DNA of 64,000 bases from Sphingomonas quercus. Lineage in GTDB: Bacteria; Pseudomonadota; Alphaproteobacteria; Sphingomonadales; Sphingomonadaceae. The stretch covers positions 1 to 64,000 of the forward strand of contig NZ_JAHKRT010000003.1 of NCBI RefSeq assembly GCF_018863195.1, written 5' to 3'. Each line of letters begins with the position of its first letter. Positions within the stretch are counted from its first letter, which is position 1. Positions 56,561-64,000 of this stretch are shown piece by piece. The notes beneath the pieces are model-generated. The model was not told the origin of the DNA, made no database searches, and saw only the letters and a program-made list of their open reading frames with translations. Both the position numbers and the translations under genes were made by a program.

Positions 56561-57048
56561 TGGATATCGTGCTGCGCGCCAGCGTGATGTTCTTCGTGCT
56601 CTTTGGGTTGCTGCGCATGCTCGGCAAGCGCGAGCTCAGCCAGATGACGCCGTTCGAGCTGGTCACGCTGATCGTGATGGGCGACCTGATCCAGCAGGGG
56701 GTGACGCATAACGATTTCAGCCTGATCGGAGCGACCCTGGCGATCACCACCTTCCTGTTTTGGGGGCTGGTGATGAGCTGGGCGAGCTATCTCTCGCCGC
56801 GCGCCGAACGGCTGCTCGAGGGCGAGCCGCGGGTCATCATCCGCGACGGGGCGCTGCTCGGCGACAATCTCCGCCGCGACCGGCTGACCCGCCGCGAGGT
56901 GGAGACGGAGATGCGGCTGGCCGGGATCGCCAAGATCGCCGATGTCGCCTGGGGAATATTGGAGACCAACGGCAAGATCAGCTTCATCGAGCGGGAAACG
57001 GCGCAGAAGCCGGCAGCGCAGCAGAACGACGACGGGCCGGCGGGCTGA
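56560..57048 (+). CDS. DUF421 (YetF-like) membrane protein
   Basis: The 162-residue protein has three N-terminal membrane helices and a cytoplasmic DUF421 domain. Family marks are RMLGKRELSQMTPFELVTLIVMGD, the helix FWGLVMSWASY, and EGEPRVIIRDGALLGDNLRRDRLTRREVETEMRLAGI. The final 15 residues are polar and low-complexity. DUF421 proteins occur in sporulation and envelope contexts, but their role is unknown. It is translationally coupled to the preceding anchored protein. Confidence 0.9.
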   Translation: MDIVLRASVMFFVLFGLLRMLGKRELSQMTPFELVTLIVMGDLIQQGVTHNDFSLIGATLAITTFLFWGLVMSWASYLSPRAERLLEGEPRVIIRDGALLGDNLRRDRLTRREVETEMRLAGIAKIADVAWGILETNGKISFIERETAQKPAAQQNDDGPAG

Positions 57049-57098
57049 GGGGGACGGCGATCGGGGCGGCCAATGGCGGCGCCTCGCCCACCACCGAG

Positions 57099-57338
57099 TC
57101 AGGCAGCTCGGCCGAAGTCGAAGGTGGGTTCGGCGGCGCGATAGACGCCGCGCTCGGCCGCGTTGAGGCGCTCGACGAGATAATCGCCCAGCGACACGGC
57201 GGCGGCCTCGCTCACCTCGCCGCGGCCGCGCTGAATCTCCTCGAACCAGTGGCGCGGCGCCTGCCGGATCCAGCGGGCGAAGGCCTGGGCCAGCTCGGTG
57301 TCGGCGATACGGACAAAGGAATCGGTGCGCTCGTTCAT
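57099..57338 (-). CDS. 79-residue hypothetical protein with a LexA box at its promoter
   Basis: The 79-residue soluble protein has no signal or membrane helix. It is predicted mostly helical (LAQAFARWIRQAPRHWFEEI; VSLGDYLVERLNAAERGVYR) and ends with PTFDFGRAA. I do not recognise a family. An exact LexA box lies 11 bases before the ATG at 57338, closer than a normal promoter allows for a long leader, so LexA would block initiation directly. No ribosome binding site is evident, which fits a short or leaderless mRNA. Its DNA-damage role is inferred only from the box. Confidence 0.65.
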   Translation of the reverse strand: MNERTDSFVRIADTELAQAFARWIRQAPRHWFEEIQRGRGEVSEAAAVSLGDYLVERLNAAERGVYRAAEPTFDFGRAA

Positions 57339-57348
57339 GGCAGGATGA

Positions 57349-57363
57349 GAACATAAAGCGAAC
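57349..57363 (-). promoter_or_regulatory. LexA (SOS) box, GAAC-N7-GAAC
   Basis: GAAC-ATAAAGC-GAAC differs from the box at 53400 at a single spacer base. It lies 11 bases before the 79-residue gene (minus) and 52 bases before the NTF2-like gene (plus), so it could affect either; proximity favours the former. Confidence 0.75.
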
Positions 57364-57415
57364 GATCAGGCAAGCCCCTGGCGCAATTCATCTGTCCCGG
57401 CCTAAGTCGGCGATC

Positions 57416-57808
57416 ATGCAGCCGGACTCCGAAATCGCCATCCGCATCGCCCGCGCCGCCTTCAACCGCGCGCTGGCAGACGGCGACACCGACGCCATCG
57501 CCCCCTTGCTCGGCGCCGACGTCGTGCTCGTCGCCGGCACCGACAGCGCGGTGATCAGCGGCCGCAAGGCGCAGCTTCTCGCGTGGCGCCGTGAGTTCGC
57601 CACGCGCGACCGGACGCTTTACGTGCGCACCCCGGAGACGATCATCATCTCACCCGCCTTCCCCATCGCCTTCGAGCATGGCCGGTGGCAGGGCGTGGCG
57701 GCGGCCAATGGCGGCGTGCAGGCGAGCGGCAGCTATACCGCCAAGTGGCGACAATCAGCCTCCGGCAGCTGGGTGATTGAGGCGGAGCTTTACCTGACGC
57801 TTTCCTGA
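57416..57808 (+). CDS. SnoaL/NTF2-like protein (DUF4440 type)
   Basis: The 130-residue protein is a single NTF2-like alpha+beta cone: an N-terminal helix pair (EIAIRIARAAFNRALADGDTDAIAPLL), a strand with VVLVAGTD, and the late strands SGSYTAKWRQSASGSWVIEAEL typical of the fold. No catalytic residues of a known enzyme can be named. It is cytoplasmic. Its promoter region is shared with the LexA-boxed 79-residue gene. Confidence 0.8.
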   Translation: MQPDSEIAIRIARAAFNRALADGDTDAIAPLLGADVVLVAGTDSAVISGRKAQLLAWRREFATRDRTLYVRTPETIIISPAFPIAFEHGRWQGVAAANGGVQASGSYTAKWRQSASGSWVIEAELYLTLS

Positions 57809-57931
57809 CAGATCAGGACTCTCTCCGGGCCATCACCGATAGACTCGAATATTTCTTCGGGCGGCGATTGCCTGTGCTTGGCCCCGCCCGGCCGTTCGGA
57901 TATCGTCATGGTTAACAAGAGGGGGATGATC

Positions 57932-58939
57932 ATGAAGACGATCGGCCGTTGTCTCACCATGCTTGCGCTGGTCGTGGCGCCCTGCGCGTCGGCGCAGGCG
58001 GTGAATTATTCCGGACTTTACGTCTTTGGCGACAGCCTCGTCGACGCCGGCAATGCCTTCCTCGCCACCGGCGGTGCGGAGGCGAGCCCGATCAATGGCT
58101 ATTATCAGGGCCGTTTTTCCAACGGCTATAATTTCGCTGACTATCTGAGCCTGGCGATCAGCGGGACGCCGACGCAGCCGGCGCTGATCGGCGGCACCAA
58201 CGTCGCCGTCGGGGGCGCGGATGCCGAGACCAAGCCGGGCGAGGTCAGCCCCAGCTTCATCTCCCAGATCGGCCTGTACAGCGGCACGCTCGGCAACGGC
58301 CCGATCGCGAGCGACGCCCTGGTCCTCGTCACCTTCGGCGGTAACGACGTGCGCGACACGATCGCCACCGGCGGCGCGATCGACTTCACCGCCGCGGCGA
58401 ATGATTTCGCGACCGGCCTCAACCTGCTCTACGCGCTCGGCGCGCGCAATTTCGTGATCACCGGCTCGCCCGATATCGGCCTGCTGCCGGCGTCCCTGGC
58501 CGCGACCGGCGGCAATGCGGTGCGGCTGGGCGAGCTGACCGATCGTTCGATGCAGATCAGCGACCTGTTCGAGGCGAAGACGGCGGCGTTCGACATGCTG
58601 GCCGGCGTCAATGCCAGCTTCTTCGACCTGTTCGGCTATGAGCATGACCTGCTCGCCGATCCCACCGCCTTCGGCCTGCCGGCGGGGCTCGACACGACGA
58701 CGCCATGCCAGATCCCGCTGGGCGGCTCGCCGCAGCTCGCCAATTGCGCCAACTCGCTTTACTTCGACGGCATCCACCCGACCACCATCGTCCATCAGGC
58801 GATCGCCGGCGCGATCCTCGCGCAGCTCGACGCGCCCGCGGTGCCGGAGCCGGCGGCGTGGCTGACGATGATCCTCGGCTTCGGCGGGATCGGCGTGGCG
58901 CTGCGGCGGCAGCGCCTGGCGATGCCGATCGCAGCCTAG
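57932..58939 (+). CDS. Secreted GDSL-family lipase/esterase with PEP-CTERM sorting tail
   Basis: The 335-residue protein has a signal peptide (about residues 1-23), then the SGNH hydrolase blocks: GDS in YVFGDSLVDAGN (Ser nucleophile), Gly in TNVAVGGA, Asn in FGGNDVRD, and DGIHPTT with the catalytic Asp and His. The C-terminus is a PEP-CTERM signal: VPEPAAW, hydrophobic helix MILGFGGIGVAL, basic RRQR. Such proteins are processed by an exosortase and associated with exopolysaccharide. AGAGGGGG precedes ATG 57932. Confidence 0.92.
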   Translation: MKTIGRCLTMLALVVAPCASAQAVNYSGLYVFGDSLVDAGNAFLATGGAEASPINGYYQGRFSNGYNFADYLSLAISGTPTQPALIGGTNVAVGGADAETKPGEVSPSFISQIGLYSGTLGNGPIASDALVLVTFGGNDVRDTIATGGAIDFTAAANDFATGLNLLYALGARNFVITGSPDIGLLPASLAATGGNAVRLGELTDRSMQISDLFEAKTAAFDMLAGVNASFFDLFGYEHDLLADPTAFGLPAGLDTTTPCQIPLGGSPQLANCANSLYFDGIHPTTIVHQAIAGAILAQLDAPAVPEPAAWLTMILGFGGIGVALRRQRLAMPIAA

Positions 58940-59669
58940 GGCCGCAGCCGCGGCATCAGCTTGCCGACGCGGGCGCGGTAGCGCTCATAATCCGCGCCGA
59001 ACAGCCGCACGAGATCGCGTTCCTCGAACTCGATCGCCATGAGGATGTAGAGCGACATCGCGGCGCGAACAGCAAATGGCCATAGCTCATCGCCGGCGTC
59101 ACCCAGAAGGCGATGAGGAAGCCGCTGTAGAGCGGATGGCGGACCAGCCGGTAGAAAAGCGGGTGGCGGAAGCTGGGTGGTTTTGCCGGCGCGCCGCGCC
59201 AGTGGTCCCACACCTGCACCAGCCCGAACAGCTCGAAATGGCTGATCATGAAGGTGCTGAGCAGTACGATCGCCCAGCCGGCCGCAGCCAGCGCCCATAG
59301 CCACGGCGCGGCGGCGCTGTCTCGCACGTCCCAGACCCAGGCCGGCAGCGGCTGCCACAGGACGAACAGCAGGATCAGCGCCAGACAGGCGCAGATCATG
59401 TAGCTGCTGCGCTCGATCGCGGGCGGCACGATTCGCGTCCACGCCGCCTTGAATCCGGCGCGGGCCATGACGCTGTGCTGCACGCCGAACAGCGCGACCA
59501 GCGCGAGATCGACCAGCATCGCCAGCCCGGCCGGCATCGCGCTCGCCGGGAAATCGATGGTGCGCGGCACCAGCGGCAAGGCGGCGACGAACGCCACCAG
59601 GTAAAGGAATGTCAGCAGGAAGACGATATAGGCCACCCCGCCGTAAAGCATGAAGCCTGTGCGTTTCAT
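58936..59669 (-). pseudogene. mddA: Methanethiol S-methyltransferase (MddA), broken by a 1-base deletion
   Basis: The gene starts at ATG 59669 after AAAGGGGAGGG and reads as a multi-helix membrane protein with QHSVMARAGFK, WTRIVPPAIERSSYM, HFELFGLVQVW and RHPLYSGFLIAFWVTPAMSYGHLLFA, matching MddA, which makes dimethyl sulfide from methanethiol. At 59061-59067 one base is missing. The expected end, AMSLYILMAIEFEERDLVRL to KLMPRLRP, continues in the next frame to a stop at 58936. If real, the enzyme loses its SAM-binding C-terminus; if an error, it is a normal mddA of about 244 residues. Confidence 0.8.
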
Positions 59670-59694
59670 AACGCGCCCTCCCCTTTCCTGCGCA

Positions 59695-59976
59695 TCAATT
59701 GTTCGCGGTCAGCGGGTCGATGATCTGCGGAATCTCGGTGATCGTGCCGGCCGGAATCCCGCTCAGCTCGGAATGGGATCGGATCGTCGCCTCGCTATCG
59801 GCGAGATAGATGCAGAACGTACGATCGGCGGCGACATAGCTGTGCTGCCACTGGATGTTCGGCTGCAGCTTCTCGATCGCGCAATTGGAGGCGCGGGAAG
59901 CGCCGCACAGCTCGACGATCGACATCGCGCCGACGCCGGGGATGTCCCGCTCGATCAGGTAACGTTTCATAGTCAT
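59695..59976 (-). CDS. DUF4242 domain protein
   Basis: The 93-residue protein is a ferredoxin-like single domain with the DUF4242 start (MKRYLIERDIPGVG) and a mid-strand WQHSYVAADRTFCIYLAD followed by IRSHSELSGIPA. Some relatives bind nickel. GGGAGGGTTGAGG precedes the ATG at 59976; an ATG two codons later is an alternative. It is divergent from the LysR-type gene, with a palindrome in the shared region, so that regulator probably controls it. Confidence 0.85.
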   Translation of the reverse strand: MTMKRYLIERDIPGVGAMSIVELCGASRASNCAIEKLQPNIQWQHSYVAADRTFCIYLADSEATIRSHSELSGIPAGTITEIPQIIDPLTANN

Positions 59977-60019
59977 GGCCTCAACCCTCCCTGTATGGCC
60001 ACATGATCGCGCCGCCCAT

Positions 60020-60033
60020 GATTGAGCACAATC
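60020..60033. promoter_or_regulatory. Palindrome between the DUF4242 and LysR genes
   Basis: GATTG-AGCA-CAATC is a perfect inverted repeat 44 bases from the DUF4242 start and 45 bases from the LysR start. A direct repeat AAAGATTT follows (60035 and 60054). Both are placed and shaped like LysR-family binding sites. Confidence 0.5.
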
Positions 60034-60077
60034 GAAAGATTTTGGTGGAAACTAAAGATTTGCCTTATGATGAGACT

Positions 60078-61015
60078 ATGACCGCGCCCAGTCATCTCAA
60101 GTCTCTTCAGGCTGTAGAGCTTGCCGTGAGGACGGGTTCGCTGGTGTCGGCGGCGGATATCTTGGCGATTACGCCGGCCGCAGCGGGCCAGCGCGTCAAG
60201 GCATTGGAAGATTTCCTTGGAATCGAGCTACTTCGCCGCGGTCGCCACGGCATCGAGCCGACTGCCGGGCTGCTCGCAGCACTGCCCCATCTGCGCGAGG
60301 GCTTCGCGGCAATCGAGGCGGCGAGCGCCGCGCTGGAATTGCAGCGCGGCCATGATCTCCACATCACCGCCCCGGCGGATTTCGCCGAATTGTGGCTGGC
60401 GCCGCGCATGGCGGCATTTCGCGCCGGGCTGCCCCAGTTGCGGGTGTCGATCAACGGATCCGGCGACGCGAAGCCCGGCACTGGCCGGGCGGATTGCGAA
60501 ATCCTCCTCGCCGGCCCGGAGGCGGCCGGGGCGGGCGACGGCGATCTGCTGTTCCATGACATGGTGCTGCCGCTTTGCTCGCCGGCGAACGCCGAGCGGA
60601 TCCGGACGCGCGATGCAGCGACCCGGCTGGAGGGTTTTCCGCTGCTCCATGTCGATGTCTATGAGGGCGATCCGGTCGACCTGTCGTGGCCGGCCTGGTT
60701 CGCGCGGCACGGCATTGCGCGGACCGCCTCGGAGCGGGGCATGCGCTATCGCCGGATCGCCGGCGCGCTCGACGCGATCGGCGCCGATGCCGGCGTGGCG
60801 CTCTGCGGGGTTGCCCTCATCGCGGACCGGCTGGCGGCCGGGGCAGTGGCGCTGCCCTACCCCGACCTGCCGGGCGAGCGCACCGGGCAGGCCTATGTCG
60901 CGCGCTATCGTATCGGCGGGAGGGCGCGCGCCACGTCGAGCGCCTGCGCGACTGGCTGGCAGAGCAGGCGGCGCGGACGGCGACCGCGCTGGGCCAATGG
61001 ACCGCGAAGCGCTGA
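60078..61015 (+). pseudogene. LysR-family transcriptional regulator (GcvA-like) with a late 1-base frameshift
   Basis: The N-terminus has the LysR helix-turn-helix (LKSLQAVELAVRTGSLVSAADILAITPAAAGQRVKALEDFLGIELLRR, key residues SAAD, ITPAA and LEDFLG). The ligand-binding domain follows, including ITAPADFAELWLAPRMAAF. The frame is normal to RYR at 60903-60911. One base is then missing, and the expected end (RREGARHVERLRDWLAEQAA) is found in the next frame, stopping at 61013-61015. In the direct frame the protein would run on with non-family sequence to 61280. The break is either recent or a sequence error. Confidence 0.8.
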
Positions 61016-61019
61016 ACGA

Positions 61020-61190
61020 TCAGCCGCCGCGCTCCTGCGACGGCTTCGGCCGGCCTTTCGACTGGCTTTCGGCCTCCTGTTTTTCCTTGGCGGTGCCGAG
61101 CGCGGCGTCACGATTGGGAGTGCCGACGCGGGCGTCCATGTTGACGCCCCTGATGTCGGAATGCGGCCCGGAAGGCGTAGGCTTGGGCAT
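61020..61190 (-). CDS. Small polar protein of unknown function
   Basis: The 56-residue protein starts at ATG 61190 after GAGAGGAGG, a strong ribosome binding site. It is rich in Pro, Lys, Gly and Ser (GTAKEKQEAESQSKGRPKPS) and has no hydrophobic helix, so it is probably disordered or nucleic-acid binding. It ends 4 bases before the LysR stop on the opposite strand and is 17 bases after the DUF3309 gene on its own strand, so the two may be co-transcribed. No function is proposed. Confidence 0.65.
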   Translation of the reverse strand: MPKPTPSGPHSDIRGVNMDARVGTPNRDAALGTAKEKQEAESQSKGRPKPSQERGG

Positions 61191-61207
61191 GGCGGGCCTC
61201 CTCTCCG

Positions 61208-61366
61208 TCAGACGCGGCGGCGCGTAAGCAGGATGATGACGACGATAACAAGCAGGATGAGGATGCCGCCACTCGGGTAATATCCCCAGTCGGCACTGTA
61301 GGGCCAGGTCGGCAGGCCGCCGATCAGGGCCAGGATAAGCAGGATGATGAGGATCGTGAAAAGCAT
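61208..61366 (-). CDS. DUF3309 family small membrane protein
   Basis: The 52-residue protein has two hydrophobic helices around a conserved middle, GLPTWPYSADWGYYPSGG, the hallmark of DUF3309 (LPTWPYS..WGY.PSG). GAGAGG lies before the ATG at 61366. The family is common in Alphaproteobacteria and often stress-related, but its role is unknown. It precedes the 56-residue gene on the same strand. Confidence 0.85.
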   Translation of the reverse strand: MLFTILIILLILALIGGLPTWPYSADWGYYPSGGILILLVIVVIILLTRRRV

Positions 61367-61442
61367 GTAGCGGGCCTCTCTGTTCCTGATGCTAAACTTA
61401 CCGCGGCGTGGTTGGTTTCAGGACAGCATTGATCGCCATCGC

Positions 61443-61682
61443 TTAATCGCTGATCGTGATCAGCTCGCCGAACGGGATGACGGCGAGCACGCGGCCATCC
61501 TCGCCGACGATCTCGATACGGTGGTGGAGATGCACCGGGCGGGCATTGACGATATGCTCCGCGATCATCGCGCGCGCACCACGGATCGCCTCCGCCTTGG
61601 CTGCGGCAAGGTCGGCATGCTCGCTGCCCATTTCATCGAGAGCATCCGCGTCATTGTATATGTTGAAGTAATAGCGCTGCAT
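61443..61682 (-). CDS. DUF6894-type small protein
   Basis: The 79-residue protein reads MQRYYFNIYNDADALDEMGS, then AAAKAEAIRGARAMIAE, then HHRIEIVGEDGRVLAVIPFGE. This is the pattern of short alphaproteobacterial proteins with R.YF.....D..G and a final DG..L..VPF. It is predicted to be a small alpha+beta domain. ATG 61682 is preferred; a TTG 12 bases upstream is the alternative. Function is unknown. Confidence 0.75.
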   Translation of the reverse strand: MQRYYFNIYNDADALDEMGSEHADLAAAKAEAIRGARAMIAEHIVNARPVHLHHRIEIVGEDGRVLAVIPFGELITISD

Positions 61683-61786
61683 CGTGCCAGACAACTCGCC
61701 TCGCGATGCGCGGTTTCATCTCCTGATCGAAATCGCGCGGATAAGGAGGGCGCAGCCGGATCGGCGTTCATGCGTTGGGATCGGCC

Positions 61787-62554
61787 ATGGCACGACTGTT
61801 CCACGTCAGCGACATCCATTTCGGCGCCGAGGATCCGACCGCGCTCGACTGGTTCCGCCAGTGCGCGCGGGCGGAGCGGCCCGACGCGATATTGATGACC
61901 GGAGACCTGACGATGCGGGCGCGATCGCACGAGTTCGCCGCCGCCTGCGCGTGGCTGCGATCGCTCGACCTGCCGACCACGATCGAGGTCGGCAATCACG
62001 ACCTGCCCTATTTCAACCCGGTGGCGCGCTTCGCCGCCCCCTATCGTCGCTATCGCGCGCTGGAAGGGATGATCGAGCGACCATTGGCGGTGAAGGGGGT
62101 GGCGGTGGTGCCGCTGAAGACGACGGCGCGGTTCCACTGGCGGCTCAACTGGTCCAAGGGCCATGTCAGCGACGGCGCGCTCAGGCGGTCGCTCGCCCTG
62201 GTCGAGGCGGCGCCGGCCGGCGACCTGATCCTCGTCACCGCCCACCACCCGCTGATCGCCACGGCGACGCGGTCAAGCGGGCGCACCCGTCATGGCGGGG
62301 CGGCGCTGGCGGCCCTCGCCGGGGCCGGCGTGCAGGCGGTGCTGACCGGCCATGTCCATGATCCCTTCGACATCGCGCATGAGGTGGAGGGCCGGGTGGT
62401 GCGGCTGATCGGGGCGGGCACGCTGTCGCGGCGGGTGCGCGCGGAGCCGCCGTCGTTCAATGACATCCGCATCGCCGACGGCGCCATCGAGGTGATCGCG
62501 CGCAAGCTCGGCGAACCGGACGTGGCGCTGACCGCGGGCGCCGCCGGTGGCTGA
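61787..62554 (+). CDS. Metallophosphoesterase
   Basis: The 255-residue calcineurin-like phosphoesterase has all metal motifs: D.H in FHVSDIHFG, GD in LMTGDLTMR, GNHD in EVGNHDLPY, His in VTAHHPL, and GH.H in LTGHVHDPF. It should hydrolyse phosphodiesters or monoesters in the cytoplasm; cyclic nucleotide, lipid or DNA substrates are all possible for the family. ATG 61787 gives MARLFHVSD. Its 3' end overlaps the flavoprotein gene by 8 bases. Confidence 0.93.
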   Translation: MARLFHVSDIHFGAEDPTALDWFRQCARAERPDAILMTGDLTMRARSHEFAAACAWLRSLDLPTTIEVGNHDLPYFNPVARFAAPYRRYRALEGMIERPLAVKGVAVVPLKTTARFHWRLNWSKGHVSDGALRRSLALVEAAPAGDLILVTAHHPLIATATRSSGRTRHGGAALAALAGAGVQAVLTGHVHDPFDIAHEVEGRVVRLIGAGTLSRRVRAEPPSFNDIRIADGAIEVIARKLGEPDVALTAGAAGG

Positions 62555-63461
62555 GCCGATCGACTGCCTCGTCATCGGCGCCGGGCCCGCCGGGCTGACC
62601 GCCGCCATCTATCTGGCGCGCTTCCATCTGGCGATCCGGCTGATCGATGCCGGGCACAGCCGGGCGGCGCTGATCCCGCGCACCCGCAACCATGCCGGCT
62701 ATCCCGGCGGCATTTCGGGGACCGAGTTGCTGTCGCTGATGCGCGCGCAGGCGAGCGAGTTCGGGGCGCAGGTGACCGAAGGGCTGGTGGAGCGGATCGA
62801 GCGGGACGGCGACATCTTCATCGCCCATCTCGACGGCGACAGCGTCGCGGCGCGAACGGTGCTGCTGGCGACCGGCGTGGTCAACAACCCGCCGCCGATC
62901 GCGCCGGAAATCCATGACGCGGCGCTGGCGCGCGGCCTTTTGCGCTACTGTCCGATCTGCGACGGTTACGAAGTTACCGACCGGCGCGTCGCGGTGATCG
63001 GCACCCGGACGCATGGTCGCAACGAGGCGGTGTTCCTGCGCATGTATACGAAGGACGTGACGCTGATCGCGCCGCACGATGCGCATGCCCTGGAGGATGG
63101 CGAACGGCGCGAGCTGGAGAAGATGGGCGTGCGGCTCGTCGATGGGCCGTGCCAGCCGCTGCGTATCGATGGCGAGCGGATGCTGGTGCCGACGCCCGAG
63201 GGAGAGCTTGCCTTCGACAGCGTCTATCCGGCGCTTGGCTCAGTGATCCGCTCGGAGCTGGCGGTGTCGCTCGGCGCGGAGGCAAGCGAGGATGGTTGCC
63301 TCGTCGTCGATGCCCACCAGCGGACGACGGTGCGCGGGCTCTACGCGGCCGGCGACGTCGCCAAGGGGCTCGACCAGATCAGCCACGCCATGGGCGAGGC
63401 CGGGGTCGCCGCGACGACGATCCGCAACGATCTCGCCGCGGACGTGCCGTTACTTCGCTGA
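62547..63461 (+). CDS. Thioredoxin reductase-like FAD-dependent oxidoreductase
   Basis: The 304-residue flavoprotein has the FAD Rossmann motif IGAGPAGLTAA (residues 10-20), a redox-active Cys135-Pro-Ile-Cys138 (RYCPICDGYEV), an NADPH-binding segment and the C-terminal FAD motif YAAGDVAKGLDQISHAMGEAG. The second nucleotide loop reads VAVIGTRTHGRNEA, lacking the usual GGG/SA, so it may not be a true thioredoxin reductase. GTG 62547 is the start; it overlaps the phosphoesterase gene, suggesting coupling. Confidence 0.88.
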   Translation: MAEPIDCLVIGAGPAGLTAAIYLARFHLAIRLIDAGHSRAALIPRTRNHAGYPGGISGTELLSLMRAQASEFGAQVTEGLVERIERDGDIFIAHLDGDSVAARTVLLATGVVNNPPPIAPEIHDAALARGLLRYCPICDGYEVTDRRVAVIGTRTHGRNEAVFLRMYTKDVTLIAPHDAHALEDGERRELEKMGVRLVDGPCQPLRIDGERMLVPTPEGELAFDSVYPALGSVIRSELAVSLGAEASEDGCLVVDAHQRTTVRGLYAAGDVAKGLDQISHAMGEAGVAATTIRNDLAADVPLLR

Positions 63462-63812
63462 CCGGCGGCGATCGTAGCGCGGATAGCCATATCGACTCGA
63501 TTCGAACGAGACGATAGCGCCGGCATTGTCGCTGAGCGGGATCGCCGCGGTGCCGTAGATGCCGCGCGTGCCGTTTGATCCGATCATCGCGCCGACCTCG
63601 CCATGGATGCCGCCAAGCCCCTTGCCGGTCGATTCGCCGCGGGCCCGGGCGGCGCTGTCTTCCGTGCTGCGATCAAGGATCGCCTGGCGCTGCGCGTCAG
63701 TGAGGCGGATCGTGTCGCCGTCGGCGGGCGGCGCGGATTGCGCCAACGCGGCCGGCGCCAGCCAGCAGGCCGCGGCGAGTGCAATCAGGCGGGGTGTCGC
63801 AAAACCGGTCAT
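63450..63812 (-). CDS. Exported protein of unknown function
   Basis: The 120-residue protein has a signal peptide ending PAALAQ, a polar helix (TDAQRQAILDRS), and a glycine-rich C-terminal part (GLGGIHGEVGAMIGSNGTRGIYGTAAIPLSDN) that looks like outer-surface beta sequence. AAAGGGGGG precedes the ATG at 63812. Its stop overlaps the convergent flavoprotein gene by 12 bases. No family is recognised. Confidence 0.7.
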   Translation of the reverse strand: MTGFATPRLIALAAACWLAPAALAQSAPPADGDTIRLTDAQRQAILDRSTEDSAARARGESTGKGLGGIHGEVGAMIGSNGTRGIYGTAAIPLSDNAGAIVSFESSRYGYPRYDRRRSAK

Positions 63813-63846
63813 TCCCCCCTTTAACCCGATTATGCCCGTCCACAAA

Positions 63847-64000
63847 ATGAACGACTTCGGCGGGAGGCCGGCCGGCAATGGTGGGGCGGATGCGCGCGCG
63901 GGCGGCGCGGCGGGGGACCGCACCGACTGCGATGATCGCCCGAAGAAAAGCCGGGCCGGGCCGAAGTCTTCGGTGCCGCCGGCAAGCTTTAACCCAGCGT
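63847..64000 (+). CDS. Possible N-terminal fragment of a gene cut by the window edge
   Basis: From ATG 63847 a frame is open to the right edge (51 codons), rich in Gly, Ala, Arg and Lys (MNDFGGRPAGN; RPKKSRAGPKS). No clear ribosome binding site precedes it. It could be a disordered start of a real protein or GC-rich non-coding sequence. The DNA beyond the edge is needed. Confidence 0.3.
   Translation, partial: MNDFGGRPAGNGGADARAGGAAGDRTDCDDRPKKSRAGPKSSVPPASFNPA

Noticed and set aside
61016-61280. C-terminal extension of the LysR protein in its direct frame
   Set aside because: It runs antisense through two well-supported small genes and has no LysR character, whereas the next frame gives the family-typical end.

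Overview
The window is GC-rich chromosomal DNA of an alphaproteobacterium, most likely a member of the Sphingomonadales (Sphingomonas in the broad sense). Four things point there. The gene order dapA-smpB-DUF2062-cckA leads on to recA and alaS. The hdaA-ppk-ppx order is alphaproteobacterial. Four direct-repeat LexA boxes have the GAAC-N7-GAAC form used by Alphaproteobacteria. A PEP-CTERM tail has the PEP..W..M..GFG..G...RR form common in sphingomonads. I see no rRNA, tRNA, CRISPR array, insertion sequence or prophage.

Layout. 1-2.2 kb: a cell-surface pair (nucleotidyltransferase plus CDP-glycerol-phosphotransferase-like enzyme). 2.4-4.2 kb: glnB-glnA. 4.3-12.7 kb: an M28 peptidase, a 37-residue membrane peptide, and tamA-tamB. 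12.7-14 kb: a divergent S24 (LexA/CI-like) repressor locus with its own SOS box. 14-17 kb: topoisomerase IB and a maoC-thiolase acyl-CoA pair. 17-26 kb: a long minus-strand housekeeping run (dapA, smpB, DUF2062, cckA, a CheY-like receiver, recA, alaS). 26-30 kb: slt, greB and a secreted methyltransferase-like protein. 30-38.6 kb: aspS-ppk2-HNH, rnd, then DUF2066-hdaA-ppk-ppx, so all three polyphosphate enzymes lie close together. 40-42.3 kb: periplasmic PPIase, hydrolase and a small secreted protein. 42.4-48.2 kb: a tripartite MFS efflux operon with its TetR regulator and a divergent SDR. 48-53.2 kb: secreted protease, trehalase, MgtC-like protein and a class A beta-lactamase-like lipoprotein. 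53-64 kb: accessory DNA full of short genes, with SulP, DUF421, GDSL/PEP-CTERM, mddA, LysR, DUF3309, a phosphoesterase and a flavoprotein.

The main discovery candidate is a set of SOS-controlled small genes. Perfect GAAC-N7-GAAC boxes lie before recA (21111-21125), between the S24 repressor and a small HTH operon (13440-13454), before a 79-residue protein (57349-57363), and before an unannotated 30-residue membrane peptide (53254-53346). The last has its own promoter, strong ribosome binding site and terminator-like hairpin, which is the architecture of SidA/TisB-type SOS peptides.

Three genes between 54.9 and 61 kb (SulP, mddA, LysR) each carry a single-base frameshift. A headless alpha/beta-hydrolase tail lies beside SulP. 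That stretch is either decaying or contains sequence errors. Several starts given here differ from the longest possible frame; they were chosen from ribosome binding sites, signal peptides and overlaps with neighbours.
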